Of a stretch of DNA of 64,000 nucleotides, positions 16,324 through 25,703 are shown one piece after another. The notes under the pieces were generated by a model that had not been told where the DNA came from, did no database searches, and saw only the letters and a list, made by a program, of their open reading frames with translations. How positions within the stretch are numbered: position 1 is the stretch's first letter; each line of letters begins with the position of its first letter. The stretch covers positions 248,001 through 312,000 of the forward strand of contig JAUSNX010000014.1 in NCBI GenBank assembly GCA_030656015.1, given 5' to 3'. A program made the position numbers and the translations under genes. This stretch comes from Methanobacteriaceae archaeon (GTDB taxonomy: Archaea; Methanobacteriota; Methanobacteria; Methanobacteriales; Methanobacteriaceae).

Positions 16324-18207
16324 TCATTCATCCTCAATAACGGCCTCTTTAAAGAATTCAGGTACCAGAGAACGGTACAATGGACTTTTAAATAGCATTT
16401 TTATATTCTCATCCAGCACATAGGTGTAACACTCATCGTCCTGGGCCCTCATTCCCCGCCCATAGGCCTGCATAAGAGTCATTACAGTTTTATAGGCATA
16501 CCATTTCTGGTCACGTTTTCGGCGCATGTTTACCTGTCTATCGCCCAGATAAGGGAATGGAACCTTGTAAATAACCTGAAAACGGCACTTATCATAGGGC
16601 AAATCCACCCCTTCACTCATGGAAGGGCTCACCAGGACCAGAGGCGATAAACTATTTTCAAATTGCTTTAAAACTCGCTCCCGGTTCATAGAATTGTGGG
16701 GTGTTAAACGAGAGTTAGGAATTTTTTGCATGATATAATTTTGACACTGGTAATTGTGAGTATGAATCAGCCCCTTATCGTGCTGGTGCCTTTTAAGAAT
16801 CTTGTTTAAAATAGGTAAAGTATCAGGAGCAGTCCGTTTAATACGGTTTTTAGACATCTTACCTGCTAATTTGAATTCAATAGGCCGTTTAGATGCGGGA
16901 AATGGGCTGTCCACTTTGACGAAATATACTTCCCGGGGATCCAGGCCTAACCACTTGCAAAACATCTGATGAGAAAGAATAGTAGCACTCATGAATATAC
17001 AGGTTTTTGCATGTTTGAATAAATTCTCTTCAGCATAATGATGAACTCTAAGTGGCTTAAATGAAACTCCGCCCTGATTAGGATCTACTACCCAATTTTT
17101 AGGTTCTTTCTCCAGATTTTCAGCCAGATCTCCCAGTCGAGAAACGGTATGGTTTATTCTATCTGCCTTATTTTTAGGCATGTCTTTAACATTTATATCC
17201 TGGTAGGAATCTCTTAAAAACTCCACCTGCAATATCCAATCGTTAGGGTCGGTGAATGTGGCCATTTTTGGAGGAATAACCTTTTTAATATCTTTTTCCA
17301 GTCTCTGATTGGAAACGATCACTTCTAATCTCCTCATGAGCTTATCTTCAATGTTGTGGGCCTCATCCAATATCATGAGGTCCCTTGCTCCGAAATGCCC
17401 CACGTAATTCAGTTCCAGAAGGGCATAATCATAATTCATGAGGGTGATGTCACTATTAACTGCATCCGCTTTTTGATCCCAGTAATGACAGTGGTCTGAT
17501 GATTGGAAAAATACTGGATTGCCAAAAGAATCCTCGAATGCTTCAATGGCTCCAATAGTTGGTGATTTGCTCACCCCATAGCGACAATGGAATTTTTTAG
17601 AGCTGGGAGTGGTTTGACAGGTCCCAATGTCACAACCAGATTCCAGATCATCTGTCTTGCAGGAAAAGTTGCCCCTACCTTTTACCTGGCCAAAATCAAA
17701 TTCATACGCATATTGATTCTGTAACTGTTTAGTCATGGTCAAAATATAGGCCGGTTCATATATTCTGGCCAAGGTGGTGGCTATAGCAGATTTACCAGTT
17801 CCTGTTCCTGCTTCCAGGACAATGTAGCGAAATCCTTCGTCAATAGCATTTTTAATATCCGATATAATGTCCAGCTGCCCTTCTCTCGGATCTGGAAAAG
17901 GGAAATTGTTAATAATTTCCTCGTCGATGTCCGGGAATCTACTTTTTATTTCGTTCCGTCGGGAAGATGAAAGAATAGTGCTGTTGGAAGGTTTTTTTGG
18001 AGTATAGGTAGAGGGTTTTGGAGAAGAATTTCTATAGGATTTGTTATAAAGTATATCTCTGGATTTCTCCTGTTTTGTGCTCTCAGGCCTAACGTAAGAT
18101 TCTATTTTACTTTTAAAAGAGTTTGTACTTTTAGTTTTATTCCTATCACTGCATATACAACGATTTCTCATCATTCCACAATCAGGACAAAAAAGAGGGT
18201 TTGCCAT
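16324..18207 (-). CDS. Fe-S superfamily 2 DNA helicase, XPD/DinG type, with N-terminal zinc motif
   Basis: A 627-residue ATP-dependent helicase. Walker A is [10 protein letters not shown] (around residue 135) and motif II is DEAHNIED. A cysteine cluster between them (CKTDD..GCDIGTC..FHCRY) is where XPD/DinG proteins hold a 4Fe-4S cluster. C-terminal motifs include [12 protein letters not shown] and the arginine-finger segment QAYGRGMR. The N-terminus adds CPDC-x5-CIC, a likely small zinc-binding motif, and a 60-residue Ser/Lys/Pro-rich linker. Role: 5'-3' unwinding in repair or recombination, inferred from family. Confidence 0.88.
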   Translation of the reverse strand: MANPLFCPDCGMMRNRCICSDRNKTKSTNSFKSKIESYVRPESTKQEKSRDILYNKSYRNSSPKPSTYTPKKPSNSTILSSSRRNEIKSRFPDIDEEIINNFPFPDPREGQLDIISDIKNAIDEGFRYIVLEAGTGTGKSAIATTLARIYEPAYILTMTKQLQNQYAYEFDFGQVKGRGNFSCKTDDLESGCDIGTCQTTPSSKKFHCRYGVSKSPTIGAIEAFEDSFGNPVFFQSSDHCHYWDQKADAVNSDITLMNYDYALLELNYVGHFGARDLMILDEAHNIEDKLMRRLEVIVSNQRLEKDIKKVIPPKMATFTDPNDWILQVEFLRDSYQDINVKDMPKNKADRINHTVSRLGDLAENLEKEPKNWVVDPNQGGVSFKPLRVHHYAEENLFKHAKTCIFMSATILSHQMFCKWLGLDPREVYFVKVDSPFPASKRPIEFKLAGKMSKNRIKRTAPDTLPILNKILKRHQHDKGLIHTHNYQCQNYIMQKIPNSRLTPHNSMNRERVLKQFENSLSPLVLVSPSMSEGVDLPYDKCRFQVIYKVPFPYLGDRQVNMRRKRDQKWYAYKTVMTLMQAYGRGMRAQDDECYTYVLDENIKMLFKSPLYRSLVPEFFKEAVIEDE

Positions 18208-18595
18208 GCCACATATATTAGTTTTGATGTTATAAATAAGTTTAAAGAGACCATTTGAAAAGTATTAATAAGCTCTTCTCCAGAGGTATTAAGCAGTTGG
18301 TCTTTGTAAAACTTTAAAAATTCCATTTTATAATGGTTAATTAAGCAAATAGATTAAAAAAAATCTGAAATTATTAAATTAAATTATAAATAAATAAATA
18401 TAAGCAATGTGTATAAAATAGAAATTAATATTCTAAACGCTTATTCTAAAGTTTAAAATTCATTATTTTATTCTATATTAGAATTAATTAGAGTAATTAA
18501 CTGTTTAATTCAGATATAATATTAATTATCAATGATTTTTAATTTACAAAAAATTTACTAACTAATTTAAATAATAAGGACCTTAGGTGTATTTT
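18208..18595 (+). promoter_or_regulatory. Divergent intergenic region of helicase gene and cbiL
   Basis: No gene is seen in this A+T-rich gap. A TATA-like CAGATATAATATTAA near 18511-18525 suits the cbiL start. TTAATTA-GAG-TAATTAA (18484-18500) is a perfect inverted repeat just upstream of it, though such A/T palindromes arise by chance at this composition. No cobalamin-riboswitch-like structure was recognised. Confidence 0.3.
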
Positions 18596-19294
18596 ATGTC
18601 AAAAGGAAAATTAATAGGAGTGGGAGTGGGGCCTGGTGACCCTGAACTTCTAACTATCAAGGCCGGAAAAATTTTAAGCGAAGTAGCAGTGATATGTGCC
18701 CCTCGATCAGCCCCTGAAAAGCCCAGCATAGCTCTAGCCATTGTTCAGCCCACATTAAGTAATAGAAAAGATGATTATGAAACACTGGAACCTGTTTTTC
18801 CTATGACTGAGGATAAAAAGTCTCTGGAAGAACACTGGGACCAGGCCGCAGACATGGTGGCCATTCATTTAGAAAATGGAGATGACGTGGCCTTTGTGAC
18901 CTTAGGAGATCCTTCCATATTCAGTACCTTCTCCTACCTTCAAAAGAGGATCCTGGAGAAAGGATATGATGTAGAAATGGTTCCAGGCATAACATCTTTT
19001 ACAGGTTGTGCCTCAGCAGCAGGTATTCCACTGGTAGAAAAGGATGAGATACTAGTTATTGTTCCTAAAGTGGATAATAGACTGGAAAACATTCTAGACG
19101 ATGGAGATACCTTCGTTATAATGAAAACTTCCCGCCATGGTGAATTGCTAGAGAACACTATTGAGGCCGATGAGCGGAATAAAGAAATTATTTCCGTGCA
19201 GAACTGTACCATGGAGAATGAAGAAGTGGTGCAAGGTTTTGTTAAAAATAAGAAATATCTCTCCACCACCCTGGTGAAGTTTTCCCGTGATTAA
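18596..19294 (+). CDS. cbiL: Cobalt-factor II C20-methyltransferase
   Basis: A SAM-dependent methyltransferase of about 232 residues that methylates C20 of cobalt-factor II in the anaerobic cobalamin pathway, which methanogens need for corrinoid methyltransferases. Family marks: GKLIGVGVGPGDPELLTIKA at the N-terminus, FVTLGDPSIFSTFSYL in the middle, and GITSFTGCASAAGIPL. The ATG at 18596 is chosen because AGGTG lies six bases upstream; an in-frame GTG three codons earlier lacks such a site. No other cobalamin genes lie in the window. Confidence 0.92.
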   Translation: MSKGKLIGVGVGPGDPELLTIKAGKILSEVAVICAPRSAPEKPSIALAIVQPTLSNRKDDYETLEPVFPMTEDKKSLEEHWDQAADMVAIHLENGDDVAFVTLGDPSIFSTFSYLQKRILEKGYDVEMVPGITSFTGCASAAGIPLVEKDEILVIVPKVDNRLENILDDGDTFVIMKTSRHGELLENTIEADERNKEIISVQNCTMENEEVVQGFVKNKKYLSTTLVKFSRD

Positions 19295-19398
19295 AATCGA
19301 TTAAATCTTAAAAAACTTAATTTAATTAAATATTTATTTAATTATTTTAATTTATTTTAGATATTAGATGCCTTTTTTACTATCAAATCAAGCTCTTT

Positions 19399-19860
19399 CT
19401 ATTTTTCTGCCAGTTCTTTTAGTATTTGTAGAGCTTTTGTCCAGGCATCCAGAAGATATTGCTTTAATTCTTCATCTATTTCTTCAGGCGCTGATAAATC
19501 CACTATTACCTCAGTTTTGCCATCAATCTCTTTAAAGGTATAATTTTCATGTGATCCGGCCCATTCTTTGGCCTCTTCACCTGTAGTATTTTCTTTTCTA
19601 TCTTCCACCACACCTGTAGGTTCAATAGAAACGAACTCATAAGGCCTGCTTTCTTTAATCTGGGTCACCATTCCAGACATCTTCCCTTTCTCGTCCGGTG
19701 CCAGAAAAAGCATTTTACTGCCTTGATTCCAGTCCCCTTCATAGAAAGAACCCGGCATAAATGGCTCGGCCCATATTTTGTAAGTATCCAGATCAAGCAT
19801 GGTGCGCCAGACCTTTTCTTTTGGAGCATTAATTACTATTGAAAATTGCTGATTTTCCAT
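19399..19860 (-). CDS. SRPBCC/AHSA1-like lipid-binding-fold protein
   Basis: A 153-residue START/Bet v 1-like (SRPBCC) protein: FSIVINAPKEKVWRTMLDLDTYKIWAEPF at the N-terminus, a strand-rich middle with GSKMLFLAPDEKGKMSGMVTQI, and a C-terminal helix DAWTKALQILKELAEK. The fold encloses a hydrophobic cavity; ligands are usually unknown. An ATG follows a GGGG-containing ribosome site. Upstream lies a run of TAT repeats (about 19918-19940). There is no operon partner. Confidence 0.85.
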   Translation of the reverse strand: MENQQFSIVINAPKEKVWRTMLDLDTYKIWAEPFMPGSFYEGDWNQGSKMLFLAPDEKGKMSGMVTQIKESRPYEFVSIEPTGVVEDRKENTTGEEAKEWAGSHENYTFKEIDGKTEVIVDLSAPEEIDEELKQYLLDAWTKALQILKELAEK

Positions 19861-20040
19861 ATTTATTCCCCCTTTTAAAATTCCTTAATGGATTTAAAAT
19901 CAGAAAAATGTTCCGATTATTATTATTATTATTATAATATTTGAATTTTTAAATATAAAAATTGACTTATTTAACAAAAAATATTAATAAAGTTAATTTT
20001 TCTACAAAATCAGATTATTATTCAACTAATATTCAAAAAG

Positions 20041-20865
20041 TTAATCAGGAGACAACTCTTCAGAAAGCTCATCCAAAGATCCAATAACAAAACAACAGTA
20101 CTTATCTCCTTTAGCATAGCACTTAATTTCATTAACAATAATTTTCTGAGATAAATGAGCCGAAAAGACAGCTTCCAATATTCCAGCATCCATTGCACAT
20201 GCAGATTCACCCACATTAGGAAGAAGGCCACATTCAAAACAGTCATAGGCCCGTACCGTAATAGGATTTAAATTTTCTATCTCCAACCTACCCAGGCCAT
20301 TGGATACCCAGAAATCGGCCAGATTTTTTAATAGCTCGCTGGTTTTTTTATTTTCCAGTTGTCGATAAAATACCTCCCCGATGCGCATCCCAGTCTGATT
20401 AAGTATAGGGTCCAGATTTATGCCTTCTTTAATCATTGCCACCCTTAAGGTGTGGAACATGAGCCGGAAAAATTCAAAAGGATCCCCATTATTTATTAAA
20501 TTCTTTATAAGAAATTCTACTTTTTCTTCTTCTCTTTCCTGGACTTCTTGCTGGTTTAATTCACCAATATAACGAGAATTAATGAAAAATATCTTTTTAC
20601 GTTGATCTGCAGGATGAGTTTTAGATCCAATTACCCCGTCTTGAGATAGGGCCTTGAGATGGACCGAAACGGTGGATTTAGATTTTCCAGTCACCTTCAC
20701 TATCTCGTCGAAACTCAGTTCCTTTTCTCTTAAAGCAGAAAGTATAATGGATTTTACAGGGCTTTTAACTACATTTAGTCCTTTTGGAGTTGAAAAAATC
20801 TTTATAGGGCTTTTATTATTATTTTCCGACATTATATTTTTCTGCACGTTCTTTGGGGTTTCCAT
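20041..20865 (-). CDS. msvR: MsvR-type redox-sensing regulator (HTH + V4R)
   Basis: A 274-residue regulator with an ArsR-like winged helix near residues 35-95 (SALREKELSFDEIVKVTGKSKSTVSVHLKALSQDG) and a C-terminal V4R domain. The V4R part holds closely spaced cysteines: YDCFECGLLPN, ESACAMDAG and IKCYAKGDKYCC. This is the domain plan of MsvR, the methanogen regulator that controls its own gene and the divergent fpaA/fprA gene and whose DNA binding depends on cysteine redox state. The same divergent arrangement is seen here. A start 12 codons later is possible but lacks a ribosome site; AGGT precedes the chosen ATG. Confidence 0.88.
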   Translation of the reverse strand: METPKNVQKNIMSENNNKSPIKIFSTPKGLNVVKSPVKSIILSALREKELSFDEIVKVTGKSKSTVSVHLKALSQDGVIGSKTHPADQRKKIFFINSRYIGELNQQEVQEREEEKVEFLIKNLINNGDPFEFFRLMFHTLRVAMIKEGINLDPILNQTGMRIGEVFYRQLENKKTSELLKNLADFWVSNGLGRLEIENLNPITVRAYDCFECGLLPNVGESACAMDAGILEAVFSAHLSQKIIVNEIKCYAKGDKYCCFVIGSLDELSEELSPD

Positions 20866-20895
20866 TTGATCTACCTGAATAATGATATGCTGGTT

Positions 20896-20970
20896 TTAGT
20901 ATATAATAGTTCGCCCAATATAGAATGTTCGAGGAGAAGCGAACAGAAAATATTATATATTAGTTCGTAT
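20896..20970. promoter_or_regulatory. Divergent msvR/fprA promoter with repeated GTTCG boxes
   Basis: Read on the minus strand, ATTATATAC (20899-20907) is a TATA box for msvR. On the plus strand, AAAATATTATATATTA (20947-20962) suits fprA. GTTCG occurs at 20909-20913, 20927-20931 and 20963-20967, that is 18 and 36 bases apart. The middle copy forms the inverted repeat GTTCG-N8-CGAAC (20927-20944). TTCG/CGAA sites are known for MsvR proteins. The outer copies abut the two TATA boxes. Confidence 0.65.
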
Positions 20971-21132
20971 AGTATAGTATATTCTAGGAAAGACAAACAA
21001 GTTGAACAATGACAATAAATAATGACATAATAAATAAATTATCAATAAATAACACGAAATCGTTGTTCAATGAGTTCATTGAATTGTTAAAATAATTTAA
21101 ATAGAATAATAAAGTTTTATAACGGTGAAAAT

Positions 21133-22356
21133 ATGAAAGCAGAAGCAACAAAGATTACTGATGGAGTATACTGGGTAGGAGTATTAGATTGGGATTTGAG
21201 AACTTACCATGGATACACCTTGAATGGAACTAGCTACAATGCCTACCTGGTTTTCGGTGAGAAAAAAGTGGCCTTAATTGACAATGCCTACCCTGGAAAA
21301 TTCCCAGAACTCTATGCTAGAATCGAAAACGCCTTCCAGCAAGAGGGAAGAGAAGTTAATATTGATGTTATTGTTCAAAACCACGTGGAAAAAGATCACA
21401 GTGGATTACTGGTAGAATTACATAAGAAATTCCCACAAGCCCCTATTTACTGCACAGAAATTGCAATTCCTGGTCTTTTAAAGCATTTCCCTGCTCTGGA
21501 AGGAGCAGAATTCGTGAAAGTAGGTACTGGAGAAGCTCTGGAACTGGGAGGAAAAACTCTGGCCTTTTTAGAAGCTTTCCTCTTGCACTGGCCAGACAGC
21601 ATGTTCACCTTACTGGTGGAAGACGGCATATTATTCCCAAATGATGCATTTGGACAGCATCTGTGCTTCCCACAAAGATACGATCATCAAATTCCAGAAT
21701 ACATTCTAATGGATGCCACTAAAAAGTTCTATGCCAACCTGATTACACCATTATCCAAATTAGTGTTGAAAAAATTCCAGGAAGTCACCGATCTAGGATT
21801 ATTAGAACAAATAAAAATGATTGCACCATCACACGGTCAAATCTGGACCGACCCTATGAAAGTTATTGGGGCCTACAGTGAATGGGCCACTGGAAAGTGC
21901 GAGGACAAGGTCACCATCATATACGATACCATGCATTCCTCCACACAGAAACTGGCACATTCACTGGCTGAAGGTGTAATGAGTGAGGGAATTAACGTGG
22001 AAATCTACTACCTCCACGAAGATGAGCGAAGTGAGATTGTTAAGTCTATACTGGACAGTAAAGCTATCGCCTTGGGTGCACCAACCATTTATGATGAACC
22101 ATTCCCTAGTGTGGGAGACCTTATTTACTATCTCCGAGGATTGAAATTCGACCGTACTGGAAGAGAAAGATTGGCAGTCACCTTTGGATCCATGGGTGGC
22201 CAAGGAGGAGCACCGGCCAGCCTGTCCAAGGATTTAACTGACTGCGGATTCAATGTCAGGGAACAATACGAAATATTATATGTTCCTGACCAGGACGAGC
22301 TGGATGCCATCTTTGAAGTGGGTAAAAAACTGGCCCAGAAAGTTAAAACATTGTAA
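21133..22356 (+). CDS. fprA: F420H2 oxidase (diiron flavoprotein)
   Basis: A 407-residue A-type flavoprotein that reduces O2 to water with F420H2, protecting the cell from oxygen. The N-terminal beta-lactamase-like half has the diiron ligands in HVEKDHSG (about residues 84-91), an HWPDSMFTL stretch and PSHGQIW. The C-terminal half is flavodoxin-like, with the FMN site [14 protein letters not shown] and [14 protein letters not shown]. An ATG follows GGTGA. The divergent msvR gene and the rubrerythrin-like gene downstream make this an oxygen-response block, predicted to be MsvR-controlled. Confidence 0.94.
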   Translation: MKAEATKITDGVYWVGVLDWDLRTYHGYTLNGTSYNAYLVFGEKKVALIDNAYPGKFPELYARIENAFQQEGREVNIDVIVQNHVEKDHSGLLVELHKKFPQAPIYCTEIAIPGLLKHFPALEGAEFVKVGTGEALELGGKTLAFLEAFLLHWPDSMFTLLVEDGILFPNDAFGQHLCFPQRYDHQIPEYILMDATKKFYANLITPLSKLVLKKFQEVTDLGLLEQIKMIAPSHGQIWTDPMKVIGAYSEWATGKCEDKVTIIYDTMHSSTQKLAHSLAEGVMSEGINVEIYYLHEDERSEIVKSILDSKAIALGAPTIYDEPFPSVGDLIYYLRGLKFDRTGRERLAVTFGSMGGQGGAPASLSKDLTDCGFNVREQYEILYVPDQDELDAIFEVGKKLAQKVKTL

Positions 22357-22423
22357 ATGATGAATCTGGTTTTTTAATCAATAAGTTAAACACCAGCATT
22401 CAATTATTTAATTTAATTTTATA

Positions 22424-22484
22424 TTCGCTAAAACCCCCTAACCTTGCGAAATAATATAAAAATAAAATGTCCCGGGGAACCGGG
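22424..22484 (+). promoter_or_regulatory. Promoter of the rubrerythrin-like gene, with repeat and hairpin
   Basis: TTCGC (22424-22428) and GCGAA (22446-22450) form an inverted repeat just upstream of a TATA-like AATATAAAAATAAAA. CCCGG-GGAA-CCGGG (22471-22484) is a compact hairpin with a GGAA loop at about the expected transcript start. It could also be the fprA terminator. Confidence 0.4.
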
Positions 22485-22529
22485 CATTAAACTCACAAAA
22501 ATAAAATAAACCATTTGGAGGAATAAAAT

Positions 22530-22946
22530 ATGGAAATTATAAACGAACACGAAATTGGAATTTGTAAAGGAACTGACTTAGAAAAAGCTGTAGCAGCCAA
22601 TTTTAATGGTGAATGTCAAGAAGTGGGAATGTACCTGGCCATGGCCCGATTAGCCCAAAGAGAAGGACTTCCAGAAATTGCTGAAACCTTGAAAACCATT
22701 GCCGGGGAAGAAGCAGAACATGCATCGCATTTTGCTGAATTAAACGGTGTTATCAAAACTTCCTTAAGAGAAAACCTGGAAATGATGTTGGAAGGCGAAA
22801 CCATGGCCAACAATGAGAAAAAGGCGGCAGCCAAACTGGCTAAAGAATGTGATATTGATCCTGCCCATGATTTCTTTGATGAAAGCTCTAGAGATGAAGG
22901 AAGACACGCCAAAATGTTACAGGGATTACTGGAGAGATACTTTTAA
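22530..22946 (+). CDS. Rubrerythrin-like diiron protein lacking a rubredoxin domain
   Basis: A 138-residue four-helix ferritin-like protein. Two diiron motifs are visible: [14 protein letters not shown] with EEAEHASH in the first half, and DEGRHAKML near the end. Classical rubrerythrin has a C-terminal rubredoxin with two CxxC pairs; this one ends right after the diiron domain, so its electrons must come from a separate partner. Likely a peroxide reductase working alongside FprA. GGAGG precedes the ATG. It follows fprA in the same orientation with a promoter-like gap of 173 bases. Confidence 0.9.
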   Translation: MEIINEHEIGICKGTDLEKAVAANFNGECQEVGMYLAMARLAQREGLPEIAETLKTIAGEEAEHASHFAELNGVIKTSLRENLEMMLEGETMANNEKKAAAKLAKECDIDPAHDFFDESSRDEGRHAKMLQGLLERYF

Positions 22947-23257
22947 TTGAAATCCATTCAATTAATTTTTAATAAGATGTGCCGCCTCCAAGGAATCATC
23001 TAATTCTCTCCATTTCCTTTAATTTTTTTATAATTCTTTTTTTATCTTTAAAAATTTAAATTCCAGAATTTATCTTAATTTTTTGGTTATAATAAAAAAT
23101 TAATCATATATTCAAATCTAGTTGTTTAGAACTAACGTTAGTTTTATATAGGTTGAAAAACACTGCTACTAACGAACGTTAGTTTATAAATTGTAAAATA
23201 AAAATAATTGAATTTACAAAATAATTTTAATCAGATTTTATATAAAATTGTGATTCT
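22947..23257 (+). promoter_or_regulatory. Two-operator promoter of the DUF998 gene
   Basis: A perfect palindrome AACTAACGTTAGTT (23130-23143) directly abuts the TATA box TTTTATATA (23142-23150). A second site ACTAACG-AA-CGTTAGT (23168-23183) covers the expected transcription start. Sites on both sides of a TATA box imply tight repression, of a kind typical of TetR-family proteins. No regulator gene is adjacent. The first half of the gap (22950-23100) holds nothing I can name. Confidence 0.6.
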
Positions 23258-23896
23258 ATGACCGAAAAAATAAAAAATTCTAATAAATTAAATCTCACCC
23301 GTTCCGGGCTTCTTTTTTTCCTGGTAGGTTCTATAATTTTGATGGGGATTATTACCGCTGAGACTTTCTATCCTGAAAAATATACTTACACCACTTCAGA
23401 TAGTATGATTAGTGATCTGGGGGCCACCGAACCACCAAACAGTATCATAACCCAGCCATCCGCCACCATATTCAATTTTAGCATGATTATAGTGGGTATT
23501 TTAGTTCTTTTAGGTACTTATTTCTTATTTAGGGCCTTAAATGATAAAATAGCGACAATTCTAATAGGATTATTAGGATTAGGAGCTTTAGGTGTGGGAA
23601 TATTTCCAGGAAATGTGAATCCTCAGCACCCTCTATTTGCTCTGACCACTTTCATCAGCGGAGGAGTATCTGCTATTTACTCCTACCGCTTGATCAATTC
23701 GCCATTTAAATATTTATCCGTTTTATTTGGAATTACTGGCCTGTTTTTCTTATTTACCGCCATTATTTTTATACCAATTATGGGAGGGGGCGGAGTTGAA
23801 AGATGGGTCGCTTACCCCATAGTGCTGTGGTTGATTGGATTTGGAGGATATTTAATGGGATTAAGCTCTAAAGAGAAAGAAATTGTTGCTAAATAA
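23258..23896 (+). CDS. DUF998 membrane protein
   Basis: A 212-residue protein with about six membrane spans. Family marks are a first span followed by [17 protein letters not shown], the later [25 protein letters not shown], and a final GFGGYLMG span. DUF998 proteins are small integral membrane proteins without a proven function. The gene is monocistronic here, because the next gene is on the opposite strand. Two palindromic operators frame its promoter, so it is probably induced by a specific signal. It may be regulated by a TetR-type protein encoded elsewhere. Confidence 0.85.
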   Translation: MTEKIKNSNKLNLTRSGLLFFLVGSIILMGIITAETFYPEKYTYTTSDSMISDLGATEPPNSIITQPSATIFNFSMIIVGILVLLGTYFLFRALNDKIATILIGLLGLGALGVGIFPGNVNPQHPLFALTTFISGGVSAIYSYRLINSPFKYLSVLFGITGLFFLFTAIIFIPIMGGGGVERWVAYPIVLWLIGFGGYLMGLSSKEKEIVAK

Positions 23897-23961
23897 AATA
23901 AACAGGAAAAAATAAGAAAAAAGGTAAAAAGGTTTTAATTTTCAAAATATCTCCAAAATAA

Positions 23962-25371
23962 TCAAGATTTAAGATTATTCGAGATATTGTGGTTTGAATC
24001 TTTTTTATTTTCCTTTCTTTTATGCATACGTTGCAGTTTAGCGCAAGCATCCTCTGCTGCTAGAATAATAGGATCTATAACCATAGAAACTGGAGGAGCA
24101 TATGAAAATTCTGTATTGGCCAATTCTGCACAAGTCATTTCCTGGGCAATGGCCAGAGACATGGTGTCCACTCTTTCGGCCACTCGCTCTTCAGCGATGA
24201 TTTGGCAACCTATGATTCGTCCTTTCATATCACAGATCATTTTTACATCAATTCTTTTTGCCCCAGGATAATAACGGGCCTTGGTAAGGGCCTTACTTTT
24301 GCCAGAAATTACTTTTATTCCATTCTGCAAGGCAGATGTTTTGGTCAAACCAACCGCTCCAAATTCCAGATTACCTACCTGAGATACCATGGAGTTCAAA
24401 ACCGGGTTAAATTTAGCATCAATCCCCACAATATTCCGGGCCGCAATTTTAGCCTGTCTTACTGCAGTGGAACCTAAAGGAGATTGAGTATTATGGCCAG
24501 TTATGGCATCATATACCTCAACACAGTCCCCTACAGCATATATATTGGGAACCGAGGTTTGCATCTTCTCGTTTACTTCGATGGCCCATCTTCCCAAATC
24601 ACAACCCGCCATTTTAGCCATGGTGGTTTCCGGGCGCACCCCAGTAGCTAAAATAACCATATCGGTTCTTATTTCTTCTTCATCACCAAATATGGCACCT
24701 TCCACTTGTGTTTCCCCAGTGATTTTTTCAATAGGTGTTCCTAAAATTACATTTATTCCCTTTTTCTCAATGTAATTTTGGACTATTTTGGCCATGTCTG
24801 GATCCAGTGAGCGAGGAACGATTTGAGGAAGCATTTCGGTCACGGTGACATCCAAGCCCATATTTTTAAGGCCAAAAGCAATTTCCAGGCCAATTAATCC
24901 AGCACCTACCACAATAGCTTTTTTGCTTTTTTCAGCCCATCTCATTATTTGTTTTCCATCTTTAATTGTTCGGATTTTGAAAACTCCATCCAGGTAACAC
25001 CCTTCCATAGGTGGAATAAAAGGAGAACCTCCTGTGGCAATTACTAGATAATCATATTTTAATTCCTTTTCAACATCATTTTGGCCTTCTTGTAGATGGT
25101 ATTTAATAGTATTTTCCGCTTCTTTTACCTCAACTACCTCTGCTTGAATTATAACATCGATATTCCGCTCCAGATAATCCTCTGGTTCATGCATGATTAT
25201 ATTTTCAAAGCAATCTACTTCCCCGCACAATACGTAGGGTATTGCACATGGAGAGTATGCTATGTGCTCTTCCCGAGTTATAACGGTTATTTCAGCATTT
25301 TCGTCGTATTTACGTATGTTGGAAGCTGTGGAAAGCCCACCGGCCCCTCCACCAATTACTACTACTTTCAT
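23962..25371 (-). CDS. CoA-disulfide reductase/NADH oxidase-like flavoprotein
   Basis: A 469-residue FAD/NAD(P)-dependent pyridine-nucleotide-disulfide oxidoreductase. The FAD motif is VVIGGGAGGLSTA at the N-terminus. A single redox cysteine lies in AYSPCAIPYV (Cys43 by count), the mark of CoA-disulfide reductases and NADH oxidases/peroxidases rather than of two-cysteine enzymes. The NAD(P) motif is VVGAGLIGLEIA, the second FAD site is NIYAVGDCVE, and a dimerisation domain follows. It probably consumes disulfides, sulfur species, peroxide or O2 in the cytosol, in keeping with its place beside the fprA block. No rhodanese domain is attached. Confidence 0.88.
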   Translation of the reverse strand: MKVVVIGGGAGGLSTASNIRKYDENAEITVITREEHIAYSPCAIPYVLCGEVDCFENIIMHEPEDYLERNIDVIIQAEVVEVKEAENTIKYHLQEGQNDVEKELKYDYLVIATGGSPFIPPMEGCYLDGVFKIRTIKDGKQIMRWAEKSKKAIVVGAGLIGLEIAFGLKNMGLDVTVTEMLPQIVPRSLDPDMAKIVQNYIEKKGINVILGTPIEKITGETQVEGAIFGDEEEIRTDMVILATGVRPETTMAKMAGCDLGRWAIEVNEKMQTSVPNIYAVGDCVEVYDAITGHNTQSPLGSTAVRQAKIAARNIVGIDAKFNPVLNSMVSQVGNLEFGAVGLTKTSALQNGIKVISGKSKALTKARYYPGAKRIDVKMICDMKGRIIGCQIIAEERVAERVDTMSLAIAQEMTCAELANTEFSYAPPVSMVIDPIILAAEDACAKLQRMHKRKENKKDSNHNISNNLKS

Positions 25372-25581
25372 TTTGTTTTTTTCTCCTGTAGGAAATTAAA
25401 ATTTGATATAATTTCTGTAAATTTTGCCTTATAAGTTATGGGAATTATATCCTCAGGATGCCTAAAAGAATAAAAAATTAGCTAGATAAAACAGCCCATA
25501 ATGGTTCCCATTAAATTTAAGATAATAATTGGTCGATTTTAATTTAATTCTTATAATTGTCTCTTAAGAATCAACAGAACA

Positions 25582-25638
25582 TTTATATACTATATCCATA
25601 TATTTAGATATAGTGATTATATCCATGAATTTGGATAT
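25582..25638 (+). promoter_or_regulatory. arsM promoter with twin ArsR-type operators
   Basis: The TATA box TTTATATA lies at 25582-25589. ATATCCA-N6-TAGATAT (25592-25611) and ATATCCA-N6-TGGATAT (25619-25638) are two copies of one inverted repeat, 27 bases apart; the second is perfect and the first has one mismatch. They lie where a repressor would block initiation and early elongation. The arsR gene four genes downstream is the obvious candidate regulator. The rest of 25372-25703 is A+T-rich without a gene. Confidence 0.65.
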
Positions 25639-25703
25639 ATGGAAATAAGTTGAATAAAAATTTCACCATAAATTGATTAAATTAAAATTTTGAGGGTTTT
25701 AAA

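Noticed and set aside
16324-18207. Helicase as a defence-system effector
   Set aside because: The neighbours are housekeeping or unknown single genes and no nuclease, methylase or other defence partner is nearby.
19918-19940. TAT tandem repeat as a CRISPR-like or regulatory array
   Set aside because: A simple trinucleotide run in an A+T-rich gap with no spacers.
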